Assembly: GCA_002383105.1 (NCBI GenBank)
Contig: DFXC01000188.1
Span: 1-11,852 of the forward strand
Direction: 5' to 3'
DNA length: 11,852 nt
Origin: Hyphomicrobiaceae bacterium UBA4118
GTDB lineage: Bacteria; Pseudomonadota; Alphaproteobacteria; Rhizobiales; Methyloligellaceae
How positions within the stretch are numbered: position 1 is the stretch's first letter; every line of letters begins with the position of its first letter. A program made the position numbers and the translations under genes. The notes beneath the pieces were generated by a model. It was not told the origin of the DNA. It did no database searches and was given only the letters and a program-made list of their open reading frames with translations. Positions 1 to 5,864 of this stretch are shown here, piece by piece.

Positions 1-189
1 GAAGGTTTGGGGTTATGAAGCCAGCAACTATCCGGGCGTGGGTAGAGTTCCCTGAACGGTTAGTAGTTTAGTTCAATGAACTCAAACCGAGATCGCGAGT
101 TTCTCGCCTGAGGGTTCGGGATCCCCAAACGCTCTGCCGTCGCCATTTGAAGCGGCGCAAGTGCGTGTAAGTCAGCGGGACAAGAACCT
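1..189. other. Non-coding left edge with a 126-base inverted-repeat-bounded segment
   Basis: I find no convincing gene here. Two short frames are open from the window edge on the plus strand (ending at 55 and 71), so the tail of an upstream gene is possible but not recognisable. The striking element is a perfect 8-base inverted pair, GTTTGGGG at 5-12 and CCCCAAAC at 123-130. Inside it are further pairings: GAGTTC with GAACTC around 47-83, GCGAG-TTT-CTCGC near 95-110, and the palindrome GGGATCCC. This could be a structured RNA, a miniature inverted-repeat element or coincidence. It does not fold as a tRNA and does not match any RNA family I know by sight. Confidence 0.35.
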
Positions 190-333
190 ATGCGCGATTA
201 TTTAGTGGGCTTGGCCGTGATGATTTTTGTCGTGGTTTTCGCGACGTATCTTTTTGCACGTTTCAATGAGTTTTCTGCTCGTCGAGACAGGCTCCGCGTT
301 CCGTTCGAATTCCTCCCAAGGCTTGTTAGCTAG
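190..333 (+). CDS. Possible 47-aa single-pass membrane peptide
   Basis: An ATG at 190 opens a 47-residue frame ending in TAG at 331-333. The peptide begins MRDYLVGLAVMIFVVVFATY. Residues 4-22 form one strongly hydrophobic helix, followed by a basic stretch (ARF, then SARRDRLR at about 29-36). This is a typical N-out/C-in small membrane peptide layout by the positive-inside rule. The codons are less GC-rich than those of the neighbouring genes. The ribosome binding site is weak (only a purine patch, AAGAA, a few bases upstream). An overlapping longer frame (227-427) has no such protein-like character, so I preferred this one. I do not recognise the family, and it may be fortuitous. Confidence 0.35.
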   Translation: MRDYLVGLAVMIFVVVFATYLFARFNEFSARRDRLRVPFEFLPRLVS

Positions 334-428
334 TGAAAAGCGGCTGAAGCTGATCCTGCATCAGGGCTTCGGCCATGATCCTCCCCAAAGGGTGAAAGGC
401 TTACTAGCAACGCGAGGTGTTCACTAGC
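329..428. repeat. Nested inverted repeats with a UUCG hairpin downstream of prk
   Basis: GCTAGTGAA (329-337) and TTCACTAGC (420-428) form a perfect 9-base inverted repeat. Near its centre, ATCAGGGC (360-367) and GCCATGAT (372-379) pair with one mismatch around a TTCG loop, giving a C(UUCG)G tetraloop if transcribed on the plus strand. The hexamer ACTAGC recurs at 403-408. The structure begins about 16 bases past the prk stop codon. No T-tract follows on either strand, so it is not a textbook intrinsic terminator. It may stabilise or end the prk transcript, or be part of a small RNA. Confidence 0.35.
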
Positions 429-443
429 ACAAGAACGCGCGCA

Positions 444-1370
444 CTAATAAGCGCGGACGCCCATCGCCGCCTTGACCGCGTGATAGCCGACGAGAAGCTG
501 GCTCAGGGCCAGCGGGTGGCTCTTGGCGCCATTGGCGAGGTCGATGCGACCGACCTGGTCGCGCAGATGCCCCGCCTCCGGGATGAGGTTCCACAGCAGA
601 TCTTCGATCCGCTCGGCCCTCTTGTCGGAGATATTGCCGTTGATCTCAAGCACGTCAACGGGCTTGCCGTCCCGGTCGCGGGCAAGCTCAAGGTGCAATC
701 CTGCGTTGCTCGACCCGTCGAACAGGGGCGTGAAGTCGGGATGGGGCAGCGTCGGCCGCAGGATGTGGCGGACGTCGAGCTGGGTATCCGAGCCGTTGGC
801 GCCCTTCGGCCTTTGGAAGCGGATGACGATGTCGGCAAAGGTGCGCTGGGGGTGGATGAAGTTCGGGCTGAACATCTCCCGCCTCTCCAGCGAGGACAAA
901 ACCTCGTCCCGGGAATAGCCGCGCTTGGTGGTATCGCGGTGGACCTTCCACCTCACCCTGAGCTCCTCCTCGGGATCGAGATAGATCTTCACGTCGTAGC
1001 AATCGCGCATGGTGCGCGTGGTGTAGCCGAGCAGGCCTTCGGCGATGACGAACTCCTTGGGCCTGACATATTCGGGGGATTCGAGCGTGCCATGGCGGTG
1101 GTCGTAGACCGGCTTGAGGATCGGCTCGCCGCTTCGCAACAGGCGCAAATGCTGCTCCAGCACGTCGACATAGTTGGCCCGGGGGTCGAGCGCCGACAGC
1201 CCGGCGGCGGCGCGCTGGGCGCGGTCGTAGCGATGGTAGTCGTCGGTGCAAATCACCGTGCAGTGCGCCTCGCCCAGAATCTGGGCGACGCCTGCCGTCA
1301 GCGTCGTCTTGCCCGACGCCGAATCACCCACGATGCCGAGGATGATCGGATGATCCACCCGCTTCGACAT
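444..1370 (-). CDS. prk: Phosphoribulokinase, class II (cyanobacterial/plant-like) type
   Basis: This enzyme phosphorylates ribulose 5-phosphate with ATP to ribulose 1,5-bisphosphate in the cytosol. In the 308-aa product, residues 15-22 form the P-loop (GDSASGKT). CTDDYHRYDR at 41-50 matches the region of PRKs that binds sugar phosphate. The blocks ALDPRAN, KPVYDH, KRGYS and PQRTFADIVI follow the order seen in cyanobacterial and plant enzymes rather than in the ~290-aa octameric proteobacterial type. The second half keeps the class II region with FDGSS and VLEINGN. I chose the ATG at 1370 because GGAG sits six bases upstream. A GTG at 1385 would add five residues but lacks a properly spaced site. 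The gene lies 30 bases after glpX on the same strand, so co-transcription is likely. Class II PRK in an alphaproteobacterium with no RubisCO alongside is notable. Confidence 0.88.
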   Translation of the reverse strand: MSKRVDHPIILGIVGDSASGKTTLTAGVAQILGEAHCTVICTDDYHRYDRAQRAAAGLSALDPRANYVDVLEQHLRLLRSGEPILKPVYDHRHGTLESPEYVRPKEFVIAEGLLGYTTRTMRDCYDVKIYLDPEEELRVRWKVHRDTTKRGYSRDEVLSSLERREMFSPNFIHPQRTFADIVIRFQRPKGANGSDTQLDVRHILRPTLPHPDFTPLFDGSSNAGLHLELARDRDGKPVDVLEINGNISDKRAERIEDLLWNLIPEAGHLRDQVGRIDLANGAKSHPLALSQLLVGYHAVKAAMGVRAY

Positions 1371-1400
1371 GACTACTCCAGGCACTCCTCCCGACCGGGT

Positions 1401-2396
1401 TTAAGCAACGTCGCGGGCAGCTATGCTCCCTAAGCGCTCGTTCGGCATGTAGCTTGTCAAGATCTGCCGCTCGCCGGTTGCTCCCGTTATCATCATGGTC
1501 TGCACCTTATAATGGGACTTGGTACGCTCAACACCTTCGAGCATCAGGCCCGTGGTGATCCCGGTGGCGCAGAAAAACACGTTGTTCGATGCGATCATCT
1601 CGTCGCACCGGTACCACTTCGAGGTATCGATTCCGGCCTCCTTGACCGCTCTTGCCTCGGTTTGCAGCTGAGGATCGAGGCGGCCCAGAAACTCGCCGCC
1701 GATCGCCCTAATGGCGCACGCCGACATAACGCCTTCGGGCGTGCCGCCAGTTCCCATCAAGGCGTCGATGCCTGAGCCCGGAATGGCGGCCATGAGCGCG
1801 CCGGCGACGTCGCCGGCGGGGTAGAGGGCGACCCGCGCCCCCCTCGCCAAGATGCGGTCCACCAGCTCGCGGTGGCGCGGCTTCTCCAGGACGAAGACGG
1901 TGAGCTCTGAGACATCCTTGCCGAGAGCCTCGGCCAGGGTGGCGAGCTTTTTCTCGACCGGCCAGCCGGGATCGATCTTGCCGCGGGCCGGAGCGCTGGT
2001 GACGAACTTCTCCATGTAGAAGGCAGGGCCCGGATTCATCATGGCGCCGCGCGGAGCTACCGCCAGCACGGCAAGCGCATTGGTCTGGCCGCGCACGAGG
2101 TAGCTCGTGCCCTCGACCGGATCGACGGCGATGTCGGCCTTGAAGGCCGAGTTCACGCGGCCGAGCCGCTCGCCCCGTTGCGGCTGCGGCGCCTCGCCTC
2201 GAGGGGCCTCGCCGATCACCACCAGCGCGTCGATATCGACCTCGGCAAAAGCGCTTCGCATGGCGTCGAGCGCGGCGCGGCCGGCGTCCTGGCTGTCGCC
2301 GCGCCCGATCCAGTTGAAGGCGGCGCAGGCCGCCCCCTCGGTGACGCGGCGGAGCGAAAAGACAAGCGCCGGATTGACCGGACCCGGGGTGTCCAT
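1401..2396 (-). CDS. glpX: GlpX-family (class II) fructose-1,6-bisphosphatase homologue, divergent active site
   Basis: Class II FBPases hydrolyse fructose 1,6-bisphosphate to fructose 6-phosphate in gluconeogenesis and the Calvin cycle. The 331-aa product aligns end to end with E. coli GlpX: SLRRVTE (14-20), IGRGD (30-34), VVIGE (59-63), DIAVDPVEGT (88-97), YMEK (127-130), EKPRH (171-175), and a GGxPEGV motif ending at 223. E. coli metal or phosphate ligands E57, D85, E88, T90 and E213 correspond to E63, D92, E95, T97 and E221. However, D33 aligns with Gly39, K29 with Ser35 and D61 with Gly67, and the usual APMLYIGE stretch reads APQPQRGE. Activity may therefore be changed or lost. The start is the ATG at 2396, with AAGGAG five bases upstream; longer starts lack such a site. 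The gene precedes prk by 30 bases. Confidence 0.85.
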   Translation of the reverse strand: MDTPGPVNPALVFSLRRVTEGAACAAFNWIGRGDSQDAGRAALDAMRSAFAEVDIDALVVIGEAPRGEAPQPQRGERLGRVNSAFKADIAVDPVEGTSYLVRGQTNALAVLAVAPRGAMMNPGPAFYMEKFVTSAPARGKIDPGWPVEKKLATLAEALGKDVSELTVFVLEKPRHRELVDRILARGARVALYPAGDVAGALMAAIPGSGIDALMGTGGTPEGVMSACAIRAIGGEFLGRLDPQLQTEARAVKEAGIDTSKWYRCDEMIASNNVFFCATGITTGLMLEGVERTKSHYKVQTMMITGATGERQILTSYMPNERLGSIAARDVA

Positions 2397-2478
2397 GACA
2401 GCTCCTTCGTGGCCGTCCCGGCCAGGGACGAGCAAGGCCATGTGCTGGGTCAACCAAGACTGCGCAAAGGCTTGGCGC

Positions 2479-2515
2479 ACTATACCTTATGGGTCGGAGC
2501 CCACCACTCTTTCAA
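2479..2515 (-). promoter_or_regulatory. Possible promoter of glpX-prk
   Basis: On the minus strand TTGAAA (2515-2510) is followed after 18 bases by CATAAG (2491-2486). A second AT-rich box, TATAGT, lies at 2484-2479. This is about 90 bases upstream of the chosen glpX start, in the 150-base gap after the permease gene stop. The gap and these boxes suggest that glpX-prk has its own promoter and is not simply the tail of the transporter operon. Match quality is moderate and no operator is evident. Confidence 0.35.
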
Positions 2516-2546
2516 GGGGTTAGGGCTCACGAACTTCGTTATCGAT

Positions 2547-3467
2547 TCAACGCGCTCTAAGCCTTGGATCGAGCGCGTCGCGCAAGGCATCGCCGAGCAC
2601 GTTGACCGAGACCAGCAGACCGATCAGCACCAGCCCCGGAATGACGGTCACCCACCAGGCGCCGGCAAACATCAGATCGTAGCCGGAGCGGATCAAGGTG
2701 CCGAGGGAAGGCTTGGTCACCGGCATGCCGAGGCCGAGGAAGGAGAGTGCCGCCTCGGCCATGATGGCTCCCGCCACTTGTGTCGTCGCCACTACGATCA
2801 GGGGCGAGAGGATGTTGGGCAGGATGTGCCGCCAGACCACGCCGAGACCGCTTCCCCCGAGCGCGCGGCCGGCGCGCACATAGTCCTTGGTCGCCTCGAC
2901 TTGGGTCGCGGCCCGGGCGGTGCGCGCGAAATAGGGCCACTCGGCAAGACCGATCACGACCACGAGCAGCGGCACAGCGAAGCGGCTCAGGCTCTCACCG
3001 CCAAGGCCGGCACGGAACAGCGCAAGCGCAATGATGGCCATCATCAGGGTCGAGAGCGAGAGCTGGACGTCGGCCGCCCTTGTGACGAGGCTATCCACCC
3101 TCCCCCCGACATAGCCCGCGAAGAGGCCCAAGGGCACGCCGATGGCGGCCTGGATCGCCACGGCAAGCACGCCCACGAGAAGCGAGATGCGCGTTCCGTA
3201 AAGGATGGCACTGAACAGGTCGCGGCCTTGCGCGTCGGTACCGAGGAGGAAGCGCGGGTCGCTTCCTTGTAGACAAGACGGCGGGAGCTCGGCATCCAGC
3301 ACGTCGAAGCTCGCAAGATCGAAGGGGTTCTGCGGCGCGATCAGAGGTGCCAGAGCCGCGGCGATGGCAATGGCCCCGAGCAAGGAAGCGGCGAGCGCCG
3401 CACCCGGCCGCTGGGCGGCAAAGGCGAGCAGCACGCGGGAACCGGTTCGCAAGGCTTGCGCGCTCAT
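2547..3467 (-). CDS. ABC transporter permease, DppC/OppC type
   Basis: This is an inner-membrane subunit of a peptide/nickel-type ABC importer. The 306-aa product has the family order: an N-terminal helix (about 22-44) ending in LIAPQNPF, the signature LGTDAQGRDLFS at 75-86, several helices, the cytoplasmic coupling (EAA) loop around 190-218 ending in HILPN, and the block ALSFLGLG at 240-247. It ends in the usual short LDPRLRAR tail. The start is the ATG at 3467, which overlaps the TGA of the upstream permease gene as ATGA and implies translational coupling. The frame is open upstream to 3632, but that extension is only antisense-like basic sequence within the neighbouring gene. The substrate cannot be told from the permease alone. 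Confidence 0.9.
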   Translation of the reverse strand: MSAQALRTGSRVLLAFAAQRPGAALAASLLGAIAIAAALAPLIAPQNPFDLASFDVLDAELPPSCLQGSDPRFLLGTDAQGRDLFSAILYGTRISLLVGVLAVAIQAAIGVPLGLFAGYVGGRVDSLVTRAADVQLSLSTLMMAIIALALFRAGLGGESLSRFAVPLLVVVIGLAEWPYFARTARAATQVEATKDYVRAGRALGGSGLGVVWRHILPNILSPLIVVATTQVAGAIMAEAALSFLGLGMPVTKPSLGTLIRSGYDLMFAGAWWVTVIPGLVLIGLLVSVNVLGDALRDALDPRLRAR

Positions 3468-4456
3468 CGCGTCCCTTCGAGGCTGATACGGGGATCGAGC
3501 ATGAGGCTCACGATGTCCACGATGGTGTTGGTGATGACGAAGAGGAGGCCGACAAAGACGAGATAGGTGGTGATGAGCGGAATGTCGGCGCGGGTCACCG
3601 CCTCGAGAAAGAGGAAGCCCATGCCCGGCCATTGGAACACCGTCTCGGTGAGGAGCGTGTAGGCGATGAGCGTGCCGATCTGGAGTCCACCAACAGCAAC
3701 GAGCGGGAGGAGCGCGTTGCGCAGCGCGTGGGCAAACCAGACCCTAAGCGGCGAGGCGCCCTTGGCGCGGGCGGTGCGGACATAGTCGTGGCCGAGCTCG
3801 TCGAGCATGGCGCCGCGCACGAGCCTGATGAAGAGGGGCAGCATGATCGAGGAGAGCGTCAGCGCGGGCAGGATGAGGTGCTTAAGCCCATCCAGCGTTA
3901 GAAACCCGGTCTCCCAGAAGCCAAGCCTCACCGTCTCGCCGCGGCCGAAGGCGGGAAGGACGCCGAGCCAGACCGAGAAGATGGTGATGAGGAAAATCCC
4001 GGTGAGGAAGACCGGGATCGAGATGCCGAGAACGCTAAACCCCAAGATGAGCTTGGCACCAAGCGCGCGCGGTCGTACCGCGCAATAGACCCCAGCCGGA
4101 ACCGACAACAGGAGCACGATCAGGCTCGCGCTGAGCACAAGCTCGAAGCTTGCCGGAAATTTGGCGAGCACCACCTCGAGCGTCGGCCGCTTGTAGATCA
4201 TGGAGGTGCCGAGATCGCCGCTGACCGCGCCGCCGAGGTAGCCCACGAACTGCACCGGCCAGGGCTGATCGAGGCCGAGCTCGTGGCGAAGGTGCTCGCG
4301 CTCGCTTTCGGGCACCGCCTCGCCCATGATCTCGCGCAATGGGTCGCCGAGGGCGGTGCGCACGGCAAAGGCAATGACGAGGATCGCCAGCATCACAAGC
4401 ATGGCTTGGGTGAGGCGCTTTCCAAGAAAGGCCAGCCCCGCGGCAATCGCTCTCAT
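3464..4456 (-). CDS. ABC transporter permease, DppB/OppB type
   Basis: The partner permease of the same importer is 330 aa. It shows the N-terminal helix at about 18-36, GDPL at 37-40, DLGTS at 81-85, a coupling loop with YVRTARAKGAS and HALRNALLP (243-251), the block ETVFQWPGMG (271-280) and a terminal LDPRI. All are typical of DppB/OppB/GsiC proteins. The ATG at 4456 is the only start after an in-frame stop. It has no clear Shine-Dalgarno sequence, which fits coupling to the gene ending 24 bases upstream. It overlaps the DppC-type gene by 4 bases. No ATPase gene follows, and the likely binding protein gene lies 1.4 kb away. Confidence 0.9.
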   Translation of the reverse strand: MRAIAAGLAFLGKRLTQAMLVMLAILVIAFAVRTALGDPLREIMGEAVPESEREHLRHELGLDQPWPVQFVGYLGGAVSGDLGTSMIYKRPTLEVVLAKFPASFELVLSASLIVLLLSVPAGVYCAVRPRALGAKLILGFSVLGISIPVFLTGIFLITIFSVWLGVLPAFGRGETVRLGFWETGFLTLDGLKHLILPALTLSSIMLPLFIRLVRGAMLDELGHDYVRTARAKGASPLRVWFAHALRNALLPLVAVGGLQIGTLIAYTLLTETVFQWPGMGFLFLEAVTRADIPLITTYLVFVGLLFVITNTIVDIVSLMLDPRISLEGTR

Positions 4457-4480
4457 GGATGGGTCATGCCCGGTTTGGGC

Positions 4481-5113
4481 TCATGCTCTTGGCCGCGTAA
4501 GACCATAGGCGATGCACGCTGCGACCGCCGCCTGCCACGGCACGACGAGAAGCACGATTTGATCGAGGCTGGCAGCGGGATAAAGCAGGAGCCCGTAGAG
4601 AGCACCGACGCCCACGATCACGCCCCAGGCCTCCGGGCGCCTGATGGCTTGGGCGGCGATGCCGGCGCCGAAGGCCGTCAAGCCGGCACCGATCGCCCCG
4701 CCGATCACGCCCGCCAGCACCCACCCCACAATCTCCCGGTTCGCCTTCGCCCCTTCGACGGTGCCGAACAGGTGCGAGCTTACGACGACCTGCATCACGT
4801 CGTTTGCCGTGTTGACCGCGGCGAGCCAGCCCATAATCGTGAGCGCCACGGCCAGCAGGCATTTGCCGGGATCCCGGTTTGCCCATAGCCACAGCATGAC
4901 GGCCACGCCGGCGCCGAAGGCGACGCCCGCATGCAGCGGGATCCCTTCCGCATTGATGAGGAGCTCGGGATCGTCGAGGCGAAGGTCCGGCAATGGGGAC
5001 GGCAAGCTCGAGATCAGGCCGGTGAGAATCCCAACGCCGGCCATGATGGTGACGGCGCGGGCCCTTGGCGGCGGCCTCGGCAACATGTGGATCTTCAGGA
5101 AGTCCCACTTCAT
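4481..5113 (-). CDS. Unrecognised six-helix membrane protein
   Basis: I do not recognise this family. The 210-aa product has a short, partly basic N-terminus (LPRPPPRAR at 11-19). About six hydrophobic segments follow, near 20-36, 61-78, 85-101, 128-153, 162-180 and 186-204, several of them rich in glycine and alanine. Between the first two lies an acidic loop, PDLRLDDPE, and after the third a polar stretch with NTANDV. The frame is open to 5266, but that extension would start inside a likely promoter (5237-5266) and is low-complexity. I therefore took the ATG at 5113; 5086 is an alternative. Neither has a strong ribosome binding site. It ends 24 bases before the DppB-type gene, so the three genes probably form one transcript. 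A role as an accessory transporter component is only inference from that position. Confidence 0.6.
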   Translation of the reverse strand: MKWDFLKIHMLPRPPPRARAVTIMAGVGILTGLISSLPSPLPDLRLDDPELLINAEGIPLHAGVAFGAGVAVMLWLWANRDPGKCLLAVALTIMGWLAAVNTANDVMQVVVSSHLFGTVEGAKANREIVGWVLAGVIGGAIGAGLTAFGAGIAAQAIRRPEAWGVIVGVGALYGLLLYPAASLDQIVLLVVPWQAAVAACIAYGLTRPRA

Positions 5114-5236
5114 GGCCGATAGCGGGCAATTCCGAATGGGCCTCTGCCCGCCCCCTGCCTCCCCCCGTCTGTAGCGCGCCTTTCCGCGCCTAGCCGGCCC
5201 CCCAAAGCCCCTGAGGACGCCGTCACCTTTAAGCCG

Positions 5237-5266
5237 ACTATACTTGACCTCGCCAGGACTGACCAA
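5237..5266 (-). promoter_or_regulatory. Possible promoter of the membrane protein-permease operon
   Basis: On the minus strand TTGGTC (5266-5261) and TATAGT (5242-5237) are separated by 18 bases. The -10 box matches the consensus at five of six positions; the -35 is weak. A transcript starting near 5230 would give a leader of about 115 bases before the ATG at 5113. This supports a downstream start for that gene. Confidence 0.4.
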
Positions 5267-5321
5267 TGCGGAACGCGCCCGCCAGGCCCCTCCTGAAAGG
5301 TGACCCGCAAGCGCGTTTGGC

Positions 5322-5426
5322 CTAGAGCGCTATCGGCTGAAACTGAATCACGATATCGCTCTAGCTTGTTGTTGGAGCATGATCTTTTCGGAAAACCGGT
5401 TTCCACTTTCCCGGATCATGCTCTAG
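5322..5426. repeat. RIME-like double-palindrome intergenic repeat
   Basis: Two adjacent palindromes make up a 105-base element with termini CTAGAG and CTCTAG. The first pairs CTAGAGCGCTATCG (5322-5335) with CGATATCGCTCTAG (5351-5364), 13 of 14 positions. The second pairs GAGCATGATC (5375-5384) with GATCATGCTC (5414-5423) around an imperfect inner palindrome GGAAAACCGGTTTCC. Rhizobiales chromosomes carry many copies of elements with this design, known as Rhizobium-specific intergenic mosaic elements, and the length is close to the RIME1 size I recall (about 108 bp). It sits between two divergent genes, where it could form strong RNA hairpins. There is no transposase, so any mobility would need help in trans. 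Confidence 0.75.
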
Positions 5427-5462
5427 CATCGGCGCCCTTGTGGCCTCGAAAGGAAGGGTGCC

Positions 5463-5774
5463 ATGCGTGCCTTTGTGCTCTTGATTGGCGTCGCCTTGCT
5501 TGCTGCCTCGCCTTCAGCCCCATCGGCGGCGGCCAAGCTCGGTGAAACCTGCGACGGCATCGCTGCCCTCAAATGCGAGGAAGGCTTGTGGTGCGAGCAT
5601 CAAGCGGGGGAATGCTCGGTCGCCGACGGCGCGGGGACCTGCGTCAAGGAGTCGGGGGCGTTCTGCGCCGCGATCTTTCAGCCGGTGTGCGGTTGTGACG
5701 GCAAGACCTACGGCAATGACTGCGAGCGGCAGAGGGCCAAGGTCAGCAAGCAGCAGGACGGCCCCTGCTCCTGA
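5463..5774 (+). CDS. Secreted Cys-rich protein with Kazal-type domain
   Basis: The 103-aa product starts with a signal peptide (residues 1-24, cleavage likely after SAAA). The mature part has ten cysteines at 30, 38, 44, 51, 60, 68, 76, 78, 87 and 102. Residues 60-102 match a Kazal serine-protease-inhibitor domain, with core PVCGCDGKTYGNDC (74-87) and closing GPC. Residues 30-60 (CEEGLWC, then GTC) resemble the tail of an IGFBP-like module, so the layout recalls the IGFBP-Kazal pairs of HtrA1 and IGFBP7. The ATG at 5463 has AAGGAAGG five bases upstream. Ten cysteines and a signal peptide imply a disulphide-bonded periplasmic or secreted protein. Inhibitory activity is a family-based guess. 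It stands alone on the plus strand between two transporter genes and divergent from one of them. Confidence 0.82.
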   Translation: MRAFVLLIGVALLAASPSAPSAAAKLGETCDGIAALKCEEGLWCEHQAGECSVADGAGTCVKESGAFCAAIFQPVCGCDGKTYGNDCERQRAKVSKQQDGPCS

Positions 5775-5815
5775 GCGCGCTTATGTTTGGCCGTCGCGTA
5801 AGGCGGGCTAGCCGT

Positions 5816-5853
5816 TCTTGGCGCATTCCATCCCGACTTCAGTTGCGCCAAGA
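5816..5853. terminator. Inverted repeat between convergent genes, possible bidirectional terminator
   Basis: TCTTGGCGCA (5816-5825) and TGCGCCAAGA (5844-5853) form a perfect 10-bp stem with an 18-base loop. It lies between the stop codons of the Kazal gene and the binding-protein gene, the usual place for a shared terminator. The long loop and the lack of a T-tract on either side make simple intrinsic termination uncertain. Confidence 0.45.
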
Positions 5854-5864
5854 GGCATCTCCCG

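Noticed and set aside
56..130. tRNA-like stretch with GGGTTCGGGATCCC resembling a T-arm
   Set aside because: No proper acceptor, D-arm and anticodon arm can be arranged around it at tRNA distances.
326..376. A 16-codon minus-strand frame (MAEALMQDQLQPLFTS) preceded by GGGGAGG
   Set aside because: The ribosome-binding-like sequence is good, but the spacing is tight, the frame is very short, and it coincides with the UUCG hairpin; too little to call a gene.
360..379. UUCG hairpin as an intrinsic terminator
   Set aside because: No run of T follows on either strand and the stem carries a mismatch.
417..1433. A 338-codon open frame on the plus strand opposite prk
   Set aside because: It is antisense to a gene with clear PRK motifs, has no recognisable domain, and its residue composition is that expected of a GC-rich antisense frame.
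2178..3272. A 364-codon plus-strand open frame across glpX and the DppC-type gene
   Set aside because: It spans two unrelated genes and their intergenic gap on the other strand and reads as low-complexity His/Arg/Glu-rich sequence without motifs.
3468..3632. N-terminal extension of the DppC-type permease to 3632
   Set aside because: The added residues are a His/Arg-rich shadow of the DppB-type gene. The ATG at 3467 in an ATGA overlap gives the normal family N-terminus.
5114..5266. Upstream extension of the six-helix membrane protein
   Set aside because: It would start at a TTG within a plausible promoter and adds 51 basic, low-complexity residues before the first ATG.
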